Origin: Siccibacter colletis
Lineage (GTDB): Bacteria; Pseudomonadota; Gammaproteobacteria; Enterobacterales; Enterobacteriaceae
Direction: 5' to 3'
NCBI RefSeq assembly: GCF_000696575.1
Contig: NZ_JMSQ01000007.1
Span: 64,001 to 128,000 of the forward strand
Length of the DNA: 64,000 nt
The notes under the pieces were generated by a model. It did no database searches. It was not told the origin of the DNA and saw only the letters and a list, made by a program, of their open reading frames with translations. This document shows, piece by piece, positions 36,977 through 46,718 of this stretch. The position numbers were made by a program, and so were the translations under genes. Numbering within the stretch: position 1 is the stretch's first letter; each line of letters opens with the position of its first letter.

Positions 36977-37945
36977 TCACTCACCACCACAGGTTTTTCG
37001 GTAATGGTCATTAATCAGAGTTTCCAGCATATCGCTGATGCGAACTCCGCTGCGTTCAGCCATAAAGTCGAGTCGCATTTTAGTTTCGTTCTTAAGGTAC
37101 GTATTGAGTGCTTTTTTATCTGTGCGGGACTGACGTAGCTTCTGCTGATTCCAGGCTTTATTCAGATTAAGCAGGAATAGCCGTTTGGTATCCGGTGCGT
37201 CATCCCATAAATCAAGTGCGGCACGTAGCGCTAAATTTCGTTCAGCATGGCTCAGAGGGGTAAACCAGGTGCTCAGCCCCGGCGAAGAAAGCGTAAATGA
37301 AAGCCCGCCGGTGGGGGCGTTTCTTTCTTCCTGTAGCGATTTAAGACTGTTCCATGCCCACAGTACCGCCTCTTCCTCATCAGGTAACCATTTCAGCGGA
37401 GCAGGTTTGCTGTAAATATTTTTCCACTGGTCTTTGAGCCTGTCCATTACCTGGCTCTTAAGGTGATTAACTGGTGGGGCAGGAATAATTATCCAGTCAA
37501 AGAAATTGAAGAGAAGTTGCATTCTTTCCCGGTGGCTTGCCGGGGATTTATTGAGTTGAAGGAACTGATACCAGTTCTGACCGAAAGGGGCATCTCCTGA
37601 TCGGGGAATACCAAGCTGATAGTCACTCGCTTCACAGAGATAACCCCACATCCAGAATGCGGCCCGCTCGTCGTTTTCAATCCAGTCAAATTTTTCTGCA
37701 GGTAAGATATTCTCGTCGCAGGCGGTATGCATATCTGCCAGGAGTCTGTCTTGCTGTTCTTTATCAGGATAGTACTTATTGAGGAGATGATTAACTGCCT
37801 GATGGCAGCTGCCTGCTTCCTGACGGTTAACCCCTTCTGCTCTGATGTTTTTGTTTATTTCTAACCAGGCAAGATAAAAATTGCAGATTCGTATGTCACG
37901 ATTTTTAACGGGTATTTGTCTGCCATTAATGTAATTTATTGCCAT
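36977..37945 (-). CDS. Hypothetical island protein with C-terminal RHH-like motif
   Basis: A 322-residue soluble protein. MAINYINGRQIPV was taken as start because GGAG lies nine bases ahead; frames starting up to 34 codons earlier are possible but pass through AT-rich intergenic sequence. It is tryptophan-rich, with two similar halves around EKFDWIENDERAAFWMWGYL and KWLPDEEEAVLWAWNSL, hinting at an internal duplication. The last 45 residues (KMRLDFMAERSGVRISDMLETLINDHYRK) resemble a ribbon-helix-helix or plasmid-partition-type helix. I do not recognise a named family. Confidence 0.65.
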   Translation of the reverse strand: MAINYINGRQIPVKNRDIRICNFYLAWLEINKNIRAEGVNRQEAGSCHQAVNHLLNKYYPDKEQQDRLLADMHTACDENILPAEKFDWIENDERAAFWMWGYLCEASDYQLGIPRSGDAPFGQNWYQFLQLNKSPASHRERMQLLFNFFDWIIIPAPPVNHLKSQVMDRLKDQWKNIYSKPAPLKWLPDEEEAVLWAWNSLKSLQEERNAPTGGLSFTLSSPGLSTWFTPLSHAERNLALRAALDLWDDAPDTKRLFLLNLNKAWNQQKLRQSRTDKKALNTYLKNETKMRLDFMAERSGVRISDMLETLINDHYRKTCGGE

Positions 37946-39551
37946 TATAAAAGGCTCCATAAAACAAACTACATAGTAGTGGTTTGTGTAGTGATTATTG
38001 TGGGGGTAAAGTAGCATGACAATGGTTTTATCGTCACTAAAAAACATATCTGGTAGTCATCGTGAAGTAAGATTGTGGTTTTATGTTGGTTTGATCACGG
38101 TTTCACCATGGTTTTAATGTTGCTGTTTTTAATGATTTATTTCTTTCTGTGCTCTGTTTTTAGGGATTCTTGTTCGCTTACCCACTACTCTTTAACTTTA
38201 TCTTATTCCTCCGTTTGTTCTTCTGCATGCTCTCGTCTTCACCCCGTCATGATACCGGGTTCGCTTCAGAGGGAATTTCTGGCAGCAGGCAGGTTTACCC
38301 TAGTATATTTTCATTTCATTGCTCAGAATCAGGGAGATGGCTTCTGTGAGTTGTGGAAATTTGGGCGTTATAGTGGTTGAGGTTATTTGAGGCGACAAAG
38401 TGTTTTTTTTTGGTTGTTGGTAAAGATAATTCCAGAGTGAACGTGCATGGCTTTTATCGCGTATAGACCAGGCCTGACGTAACCTGCTCTGGTATTGCAG
38501 TCAGGCCCGATGTGTTGGATTGGTATTAATATAATAAAGAAAGGGCTATCTTTATGGTTAAACAACAGTTAGTACAAGAACATTACTCAGAGGGATGAAT
38601 GACAGCCTGGAAGAGAGTATCACTTGAAAGGCAATATTACAGTTGAAAAGGTAGTTGCCGATGATATCAACCGGCAGGTGAGGCTACTCGTCAGACAGTG
38701 CTTTCTCTCAGTCATTTCCCTTTATAAAGAGACAAGACGAGGCCATTACTTTGAGATAAGACTGCGTAAATGAGTAAATACGTTAGATATTAAACTTAGT
38801 GATATTATCTTTGGTGTGTAAATCTTCAGGGAGGGTAGTGCGGTCGATAATATTGCCGGAGGATGGACTGAGCGTATGGCAGCGTTGTGCGAAGTGTAAA
38901 TACACGGTGGGTGCTACTGGTGTTAGCCTGTCTGTTTAACGTGTTATTACGAGGGTTGACTATAACAGGTAATGTGATAACCAATGGAAGCTGAAAGGAT
39001 CGTGTTAATACGCTAAGTATGTGCAAGGGTATTGATTACATCAACGAACCATAAATCCGGGTATGTAGATTTTGTCGGGAGTAATAGTTCGGGCATGTAC
39101 CGCAGGCCGGATAATGCAGGTAACATCGCGTATTGTTATGGCCAAATCTTTCAGTGTCTGAGAAACAATTAACGCATTATCGTAAGTTATCTGATAAACG
39201 GTTTGATGTTATAAACCTGAATGTTACTGAAGCTTTCTGTAAGCCCCTGTAATCGCATAAAAGATAACGCTAATGGAAACCTGTGGATGGTATGAATACG
39301 TTGAGCGTGATGCGTTACAGAGCGTTTTAACAGTAGTCCCGATAACGATTATTTATCGGGTTTATTGAACGAGGTAGTAATATCATGATGGCAGCGGGGG
39401 CTGGTACAGGGGCTCTTACCCCGGGTATATACATCCCGCCGGAGTCATATTCGCTTTTCAGGGTAACCACAGACCCTTTTTAAACCTGGTCAATACAAAA
39501 CATCAAACGCTTAAGTAAATCTGGCAATGACTATCACATGGGCTGGTGGCT
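37946..39551. other. 1.6-kb AT-rich stretch without an intact gene; possible decayed adhesin
   Basis: No frame has both a ribosome site and plausible protein composition. Near 39050-39170 and 39385-39483 short frames read GYVDFVGSNSSGMYRRPDNAGN and, after a good GAGG site, MMAAGAGTGALTPGIYIPP; these look like pieces of a fimbrial or adhesin protein, though this is weak. A hairpin CCCGATAA / TTATCGGG followed by TTTATT lies at 39338-39366 and could be a terminator. The direct-repeat flavour near 38070-38110 (GGTTT...TGGTTT) is not strong. Confidence 0.4.
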
Positions 39552-40364
39552 TCACCATATCGCGCTAAAATCCTGTGTTTTCAGACGATGACGGGTACGC
39601 TTGACATAAGCGGCGTCAACGAGTTCATCGGGTGGCAAACTACGGGTGATATTACAAATTGTCGCCAGCGCTGCATCTGAGAGTTTAAACGTTCGTGGTA
39701 AGGCGTAGTAATCCCCTGTTTTTTGCATACCGATGTTATCGAATAACGCTCTGAAGAAATCCGTCAGCGAAGGGCGGCGTGCATTAATTATCGCCTCCGT
39801 CGCTTCATCAGCAAATGTAACCTCAACCTCCTCCATACCCAGCGAACGAATAATCCCGGCAATGTCAGGCCAGTACTTAAGATCGAAACTATTAAGCCGC
39901 TGCAGTTCTGGTTTAAGGTGAAGCTGATAATGATCGTTCTTCTCTCCGGCATCATCGATAAATTCGGTGAGTTTACGCATACGCTCGCAATGAAAGTGAC
40001 CGTTCCCACTAAGCTCTGTACGTCGCTCCAGCATTTCAGCCAGTTTCTGGCTCATGGCGCTGATACTGTCATTCAGGGCCGTAAGCTCCTGATGATCAGC
40101 CCGTAGTTGTGCAAAGCGCTCATCGGTTCCAAAGCTACCGGCATGGATAATCTGCTCAAGCAGCACCCAGAGCTGTTGTCTGGAGAGACTGCTGGACGCT
40201 ATCTCCCTGTATACCACCACCATCTCGTCATGACGTTCAACCAGCCGGTTAAATACAGGCCAGGTTGAGGGCCAGGATGGTGGAACGGTCTTTTGCCAGT
40301 CGTGAAGTATTTCTTTCAACAGTGCCAGCGCGATCGCCGGGGTTTCCTCAACGTCAACAATCAT
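39552..40364 (-). CDS. Hypothetical protein, helical
   Basis: A 270-residue soluble protein, mostly helical, with a probable coiled coil around residues 85-120 (ELTALNDSISAMSQKLAEMLERR) and no membrane segment or catalytic motif. Codon use is like a genuine enterobacterial gene. It stands alone, flanked by long noncoding stretches, upstream of and divergent from the AlpA cluster. I do not recognise it; cargo of the island is the best description. Confidence 0.6.
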   Translation of the reverse strand: MIVDVEETPAIALALLKEILHDWQKTVPPSWPSTWPVFNRLVERHDEMVVVYREIASSSLSRQQLWVLLEQIIHAGSFGTDERFAQLRADHQELTALNDSISAMSQKLAEMLERRTELSGNGHFHCERMRKLTEFIDDAGEKNDHYQLHLKPELQRLNSFDLKYWPDIAGIIRSLGMEEVEVTFADEATEAIINARRPSLTDFFRALFDNIGMQKTGDYYALPRTFKLSDAALATICNITRSLPPDELVDAAYVKRTRHRLKTQDFSAIW

Positions 40365-40672
40365 CGTTATTTCCTCTGGTTATCTTCTTTCCATGTCCAT
40401 TGTTCACTGTAGCCCTGGAGATGTCGGTAACGGGAAGACTGTTTTTTCGCAGTATTCGGGTCACCCTGCGCCAGAATCGTTGTTAATTCGTATTGACCTC
40501 ATGGCTTCAGTCACTGTGCTGCTACCCGTTGCATATATCTCCCTGCCACCCCCGATATTTTATCGAATCCAGCCATCTCTGGGGACCTGCTTAGGGACCC
40601 GCTGAAGGCAAAAAGTTATTTTTTACGGCGCTGGTAATGGTTATGAACGATAACCCACCGGAGTCCATTTTA
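40365..40672. promoter_or_regulatory. Divergent region between the helical protein and the AlpA cluster
   Basis: About 310 bp likely holding promoters for both sides. Small frames read through it but have no ribosome site. The direct repeat GGGGACCTGCTTAGGGACC near 40578 is short and may be an operator. Confidence 0.4.
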
Positions 40673-41242
40673 ATGAGTTACACATACGACCCTTTCTGGC
40701 AGCAACGCATCGCCGATACCTTCAGTTGTGCGCTTAACGCTTACACCCGCTTACTGGCCCTGCGTGTTGACCTCCGTCTGCCGGATACGCCAGCGGCAAG
40801 CGATACAGCCGTTATCTCCCGTTTCACCGATTCCCTGAAAGCCCGAATTACAGCCCTTCAGGCGCGTCAACGTCGCGAGGGCAAACGCGTCTGGCCGACC
40901 ACGCTGCGTTTTGTCTGGGCGCGGGAGTTTGGTGAAATCAAAGGGAAGAAGCATTACCACGCGGTGCTGTTGCTGAACCGCGATACGTGGTGCGGACCGG
41001 GGGATTACCAGGACCCGGATTCGCTCGCAGGTATGATTAAACAGGCGTGGTGCAGTGCTCTGAAGGTGGATGCACAGGCGCATGCCGTTCTGGCCCGCTT
41101 CCCGAAGAGCCCGGTGTCCTGGCTGACGCGCGGTAATACCACAGAGCTTCAACAGGCGCTGGCGCAGGCCGCTTATCTTGCCAAACGCGAAACCAAAGTC
41201 ACCGGCGATGGTGAACGTAACTTCGGTTGCAGCCGCGGTTGA
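40673..41242 (+). CDS. Inovirus Gp2-like / YagK-YfjJ family protein (copy 1)
   Basis: A 189-residue protein of the family annotated inovirus Gp2, which includes YagK and YfjJ of the CP4 prophages and is related to filamentous-phage replication initiators (HUH/Rep-like folds). The segment RFVWAREFGEIKGKKHYHAVLLLNRD, with its HYH motif, is the typical core, followed by LARFPKSPVSWLTRG. ATG 40673 with GGAG ten bases ahead is preferred; an in-frame ATG ten codons upstream is the alternative. It lies ahead of alpA, as yfjJ and alpA are neighbours in CP4-57. Confidence 0.82.
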   Translation: MSYTYDPFWQQRIADTFSCALNAYTRLLALRVDLRLPDTPAASDTAVISRFTDSLKARITALQARQRREGKRVWPTTLRFVWAREFGEIKGKKHYHAVLLLNRDTWCGPGDYQDPDSLAGMIKQAWCSALKVDAQAHAVLARFPKSPVSWLTRGNTTELQQALAQAAYLAKRETKVTGDGERNFGCSRG

Positions 41243-41394
41243 GCCAGGCATATATCGATTCACCAGTCCTGAACGTACGGGCCGGGTAATTTTTTACAAC
41301 GTTTCCCTATCCTCTGAGGCGAACCGGTAACCCCATGATTCAACCACTACCGGACGTCTCCCGACAGCCATATCCTCAGAGGGAGAAAAATACC

Positions 41395-41634
41395 ATGACC
41401 ACGACGAATTCGAACATTAATGCCAGTCCTGACACACTGCTTTCAGCTCAGGACCCGCTTATCGACATGACTTTTATCACCACGTACACCGGTATGACGG
41501 ACAAGTGGTTTTATAAACTGATTGGCGACGGTCTGTTTCCCAAACCCATTAAGCTGGGCCGCAGTTCGCGCTGGCGCAGAAGCGAGGTGGAAACCTGGAT
41601 GCAGCAGCGTATCGCAGATTCCCGTGGCGCCTGA
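41395..41634 (+). CDS. alpA: AlpA-family transcriptional regulator / excisionase-like protein
   Basis: A 79-residue MerR-like winged-helix protein. The conserved core reads ITTYTGMTDKWFYKLIGDGLFPKPIKLGRSSRWRRSEVETWMQQRI, the AlpA signature. In CP4-57 AlpA activates the integrase gene and promotes excision. The start follows GAGGGAG with good spacing; a frame open upstream adds nothing similar. No integrase lies nearby, so its target is presumably at the far end of the island. Confidence 0.9.
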   Translation: MTTTNSNINASPDTLLSAQDPLIDMTFITTYTGMTDKWFYKLIGDGLFPKPIKLGRSSRWRRSEVETWMQQRIADSRGA

Positions 41635-41651
41635 GCAGACGAGGTTTATTG

Positions 41652-41786
41652 ATGGAAAAACAACGCCGTACTAAACCACAGAACATCCCGGCGCGCTGGA
41701 AGTGTCCCCGTTGCCGGAGGCAGTATTGTGGTGCCAGACCCTGCCCCGTTTGTTTTCGCACCTCTGTAGCATCTGCACAACCGTAA
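41652..41786 (+). CDS. 44-residue zinc-ribbon protein
   Basis: A very short frame starting MEKQRRTKPQ and containing CPRCRRQYCG followed by CPVCF, a compact four-cysteine zinc ribbon, plus many arginines at the N terminus. It begins 17 bases after alpA behind GAGG and is the first of three consecutive cysteine-rich genes. It is below usual annotation size limits. Composition and position support a real gene, probably nucleic-acid binding, without proof. Confidence 0.6.
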   Translation: MEKQRRTKPQNIPARWKCPRCRRQYCGARPCPVCFRTSVASAQP

Positions 41787-41922
41787 TCCCGGTGGGCTGC
41801 AGAGACTGAATACCAAGAATCATCTTCCGCTAACGCATAACTGACCCGCCATTCACGCAGCCATGCAGCCCATACCGGGACGGCTTACGCCTGCGTGTCG
41901 TCTGGCGGTAAGGAGTACCACG

Positions 41923-42345
41923 ATGTACGCCAAATCTTTCATCGCCCTTGACGGTAATGGTCGTCTCACCGGAGCCAGAACAGCACAACGGTATCCGTAT
42001 GACCGCTACACCTGCCACCTGTGCGGCAGTGCGCTGCGATACCATCCTGAATACAACACTGAGCGACCGTTCTTTGAACACCGGTCCGACATGCTGACAG
42101 ATAACGGGCGACAGCATTGTCCGTATGTCAACCTGGAAGCGAAAGGGACCCGCCATATCCGGCAGCTGCAATGGTATGTACCGGATGCCCGTCCGCTGGT
42201 TTACCGCGCCGTCTGGCACTGCAGTGGTTGCGACAGTAATTATCACGGTGAGCGCTATTGCCTGACCTGCCGAACCGGTGAGTTCAGCAGGACGCTCTCT
42301 GATGCTGAAATCCGGACTGCAGAGGTAACGGCATGCGCGTACTGA
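41923..42345 (+). CDS. Putative zinc-ribbon protein A
   Basis: A 140-residue protein with two zinc-binding pairs: CHLCGSALRYHP near residue 32 and CSGCDSNYHGERYCLTC near residue 108. The start MYAKSFIALDG follows AAGGAG with ideal spacing; a longer frame upstream lacks this. It overlaps the next gene by 13 bp and shares its layout (CxxC, FEH motif, CPYVNLEAKGTRH versus CAHLDPEVKAGARH), so the two are tandem paralogues. Such proteins are common in P4-like islands of enterobacteria. Role unknown. Confidence 0.72.
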   Translation: MYAKSFIALDGNGRLTGARTAQRYPYDRYTCHLCGSALRYHPEYNTERPFFEHRSDMLTDNGRQHCPYVNLEAKGTRHIRQLQWYVPDARPLVYRAVWHCSGCDSNYHGERYCLTCRTGEFSRTLSDAEIRTAEVTACAY

Positions 42346-42749
42346 AATGTTACCTGGCAAATGACCGTGAAGGTCACTTTGTGACGGCCGGTGAAGCCAT
42401 GAGCGCACCGGGGCAGGTATGGAGCTGTGCTTCCTGTGGCTGTCGTCTGGTGCTGCATGCTGGCACCTTCAGCGACCCTGCGTGGTTTGAACACGATACG
42501 CGGACCGTGGCCCGGGATGTGCTGATGAACTGTGCCCATCTCGACCCGGAAGTGAAAGCCGGGGCCCGGCACAGGAAGCTGCGCAATATGCTCAACGGAC
42601 TGGATGCTACGGTGATGACGCTGTCCTGGTACTGTGTGTGGTGCGGCGACCATTATCAGGGCGTGAAGCACTGTTACCGATGCCAGACCGGTATCTACAG
42701 CATCGAAGAAGTGAACTGGCAGAGAAACTACTGCTGCAGTACCGGATAG
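42333..42749 (+). CDS. Putative zinc-ribbon protein B
   Basis: A 138-residue paralogue of the preceding gene: CASCGCRLVLH near residue 32, WFEHDTR, CAHLDPEVKAGARH, and CVWCGDHYQGVKHCYRC near 110. The two share the first ribbon, a central FEH/CxxL..EAKxxxRH core (here EVKAGARH) and the second double-CxxC ribbon. The 13-bp overlap suggests translational coupling, and they may act as a pair. No known function. Confidence 0.72.
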   Translation: MRVLKCYLANDREGHFVTAGEAMSAPGQVWSCASCGCRLVLHAGTFSDPAWFEHDTRTVARDVLMNCAHLDPEVKAGARHRKLRNMLNGLDATVMTLSWYCVWCGDHYQGVKHCYRCQTGIYSIEEVNWQRNYCCSTG

Positions 42750-42827
42750 TCCTCCCTCGCCTTTATGAACCAGATACCGCCGCACTGGCGGGGTCTTCCC
42801 TGATTTAACCCAAAGAGAGTCTGCATT

Positions 42828-44692
<1,865 letters not shown>

Positions 44693-44755
44693 ACTGAGTT
44701 CGTACCTGAAGAATAATGAATACTTGAGCCACTCATTGGTGGCTCAATTGGATAC

Positions 44756-45112
44756 TTAATTACCAATTCTGTATGTGAGGCAGTTATCAGCATTTAAGTG
44801 GAGATTAAGCTTACCTGATGCAAGCTCATTCTCTGTGTTGGTTCCTGCAAAAGCAAAACCCTTCTTAATAAGATTAGTTGTATAGTACTTATTATACATG
44901 AATGCCCAAATAATCATGCCAATCATCGAGCCAATACCCATGGTGAGAAAAGCAAGGATAATCAGCACGATAAAAGTACCAATGAAGGTTATGAAGTCCT
45001 TTCTGAAAAGAGCTGGAAACGCTCCGAAAAACAATGTAGTCCAGGAAAAACCATAAAATCCTGTTACTGTCTCGCCAGTACGTGGATTCTCCATGCGAAT
45101 TTTAGTAGCCAT
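44756..45112 (-). CDS. DUF2628-like small membrane protein
   Basis: A 118-residue protein with N-terminal VTGFYGFSWTTLFFGAFPALFRKDF followed by two adjacent membrane segments (about 43-75), and a soluble C-terminal tail. The WTTLFFG...ALFRKD signature is that of DUF2628/HrgC-type proteins, found in phages and stress-related islands. AT-rich relative to core genes. It stands alone beside the IS21 remnant. Function unknown. Confidence 0.72.
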   Translation of the reverse strand: MATKIRMENPRTGETVTGFYGFSWTTLFFGAFPALFRKDFITFIGTFIVLIILAFLTMGIGSMIGMIIWAFMYNKYYTTNLIKKGFAFAGTNTENELASGKLNLHLNADNCLTYRIGN

Positions 45113-45664
45113 TACTTTTTACACCTATTTGTTAATTGATATTATGTTATTCATGGAATCATTCATTAACTTTTTAAAAACATCCATGCAATAACTACTC
45201 ATTAATTATTCTTCACCAATATCTTTATAGAATGCTATTTCCTTATATTCCGCATTAGGTATACGTAGGAAAACAAAACAACGTTTTACATAATAACGAT
45301 TAATGACGTTAGCAAAACCGTTCATATACTCAAATGATCCATCTCAATGAATTTTGCATAGGGTCTATTGATTAGGCTGTTTTTTCTACAAGCAACAAGA
45401 AAGAATAGACATTACTAATTTTGTAATGTTATTATTTTTAACGAACTAATTATCGCTCTAATTTTTTCGTGAGTAACGCTTTTAAATTGAAGTGCTAGTT
45501 TGTTTAGTGTATTACTATTTTTTAACCATATAGCTCATTACAATATGCTTAGAAAGCAATAGAACAGATTGAGTTGGCACTGAAATAGGCTAAAACCGAC
45601 ATACGTATCGGGGAAGAGAACAGAATTTTGTGAGGCGGCGTGAGGAATGAGGGCGTAGAAGATT
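45113..45664. promoter_or_regulatory. AT-rich divergent intergenic region before the IrmA-like gene
   Basis: About 550 bp, markedly AT-rich with many A and T runs, typical of horizontally acquired DNA silenced by H-NS. It should contain the promoters of the DUF2628 gene and the IrmA-like gene. No gene seen. Confidence 0.5.
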
Positions 45665-46120
45665 ATGATTAAGAAAACATTATGCAGCTTATTGCTGGCC
45701 GTACTTTGTGGCGGCATGGTTGGCCCCGCAGTGAGTACGGAGAATGACCATCGGTATATTAGTATTCGTAATACGGATAGCAGTTGGGTGCAGGGCGTGT
45801 GTTCTTTGGTATTCCGGCTGGATAACGGCGGTGATGGGACATTCAATAACCTGACAGTCAGCTTACAATTAACTGATAAATCGGGAGCCGTTCTGGAAAA
45901 AGGAACTCTTGATGTTCAGCCGTTTGGCGATAGCAGTGCAACTCGTTCAACCCTTTCGGCAACTGAATTCAGCTGTGATGCGGTTGAAAATACAGCCAAC
46001 ATCGTGATTACCGACGTTGAGGAAACGTCTTCGGATGGTTCAGTCCATGCTCTGCCACTGTCGATGTTTGATCCGCAATATTATCAACCATTAAAAATGA
46101 GCGTACAAAAAAGCGGATAG
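45665..46120 (+). CDS. IrmA-like secreted protein (interleukin-receptor mimic family)
   Basis: A 151-residue protein with a signal peptide (about 1-25) and a mature domain that resembles E. coli IrmA: NDHRYISIRNTDSSW, FRLDNGGDGTFNNLTVSLQL, FGDSSATRST and LPLSMFDPQYYQPL correspond to matching segments of IrmA. IrmA is a small secreted fibronectin-III-like domain-swapped dimer of uropathogenic E. coli that binds interleukin-2, -4 and -10 receptors and is carried beside antigen 43. Here there is no antigen 43, and two cysteines (VCSLVF, FSCDAV) are kept. Identification rests on remembered similarity of these segments; receptor binding is not implied. Confidence 0.8.
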   Translation: MIKKTLCSLLLAVLCGGMVGPAVSTENDHRYISIRNTDSSWVQGVCSLVFRLDNGGDGTFNNLTVSLQLTDKSGAVLEKGTLDVQPFGDSSATRSTLSATEFSCDAVENTANIVITDVEETSSDGSVHALPLSMFDPQYYQPLKMSVQKSG

Positions 46121-46135
46121 CTTTAGCTGCCTTCT

Positions 46136-46162
46136 ATGGGGATGATAGATATACATCCCCAT
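46136..46162. terminator. Hairpin between convergent IrmA-like gene and the Srf operon end
   Basis: ATGGGGATG-N9-CATCCCCAT is a perfect nine-base stem located between the two converging stop codons. There is no clean T run on either strand, so it may be a weak bidirectional terminator or a 3' stabiliser. Confidence 0.4.
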
Positions 46163-46179
46163 TACGACGAAATAAGCGT

Positions 46180-46683
46180 TTATGCTTTGTTGATTAAATC
46201 GATAATACGATCGCCTTCTGTATCTTCTTGCGCAAATCGGCTAAAGATGCTGCCATCGTTTTGTGTACCCACCTTGATAGGTTCCTTGCAATCTTTGTGG
46301 AAGATTCTTTTCCCTTTTTTTGTGACAACCACACCTGACATATCGCCGTGCTGCTCTTTATCGTAAACAATATATTCATAGGGGCCTTTGACGACACGTA
46401 TCCAGTAAAGCGAGCCACCGGCGATCATCTGAGAATTATAGTAGGCGTTAACCCCCGGTTGATTAGTGACAAGATTCAGCTCAGCAGTCGGAGCAGACTG
46501 GGTTCCCAGGGCATATCGCGCGCTATCCTGCGGAATAAAGGCGCTGGCGTATTTATTATTGGTGAGCAGGCATTCCAGCGTTAATTGTTCCTGATCCTCC
46601 GCACTGTAAGACGCAGCTAAAGCTGTCTGGCTGAGTGACATACAGACAATGGTCAACGCCGCAATTCGTAGAGTTAATTTCAC
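46180..46683 (-). CDS. Secreted hypothetical protein, last gene of the Srf operon
   Basis: A 167-residue periplasmic or exported protein. A GTG start behind AAGGAGTAAGGAAC is preferred (an ATG ten codons earlier is possible); it gives a signal peptide ending SQTALAA. The mature part has two cysteines (ECLLTNN; FHKDCKEP) and alternates short beta-like segments (LYWIRVVKGPYEYIVYDKEQHG, MSGVVVTKKGKRIFH). It starts 35 bp after the SUMF1-like gene stop. No family recognised. Confidence 0.7.
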   Translation of the reverse strand: MKLTLRIAALTIVCMSLSQTALAASYSAEDQEQLTLECLLTNNKYASAFIPQDSARYALGTQSAPTAELNLVTNQPGVNAYYNSQMIAGGSLYWIRVVKGPYEYIVYDKEQHGDMSGVVVTKKGKRIFHKDCKEPIKVGTQNDGSIFSRFAQEDTEGDRIIDLINKA

Positions 46684-46718
46684 GTTCCTTACTCCTTTAT
46701 AAACTGACATGTTTAAGA

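Noticed and set aside
38075..38380. A 101-codon frame in the gene-poor block
   Set aside because: Its phenylalanine- and serine-rich translation reflects T-rich DNA; no ribosome site and no known fold.
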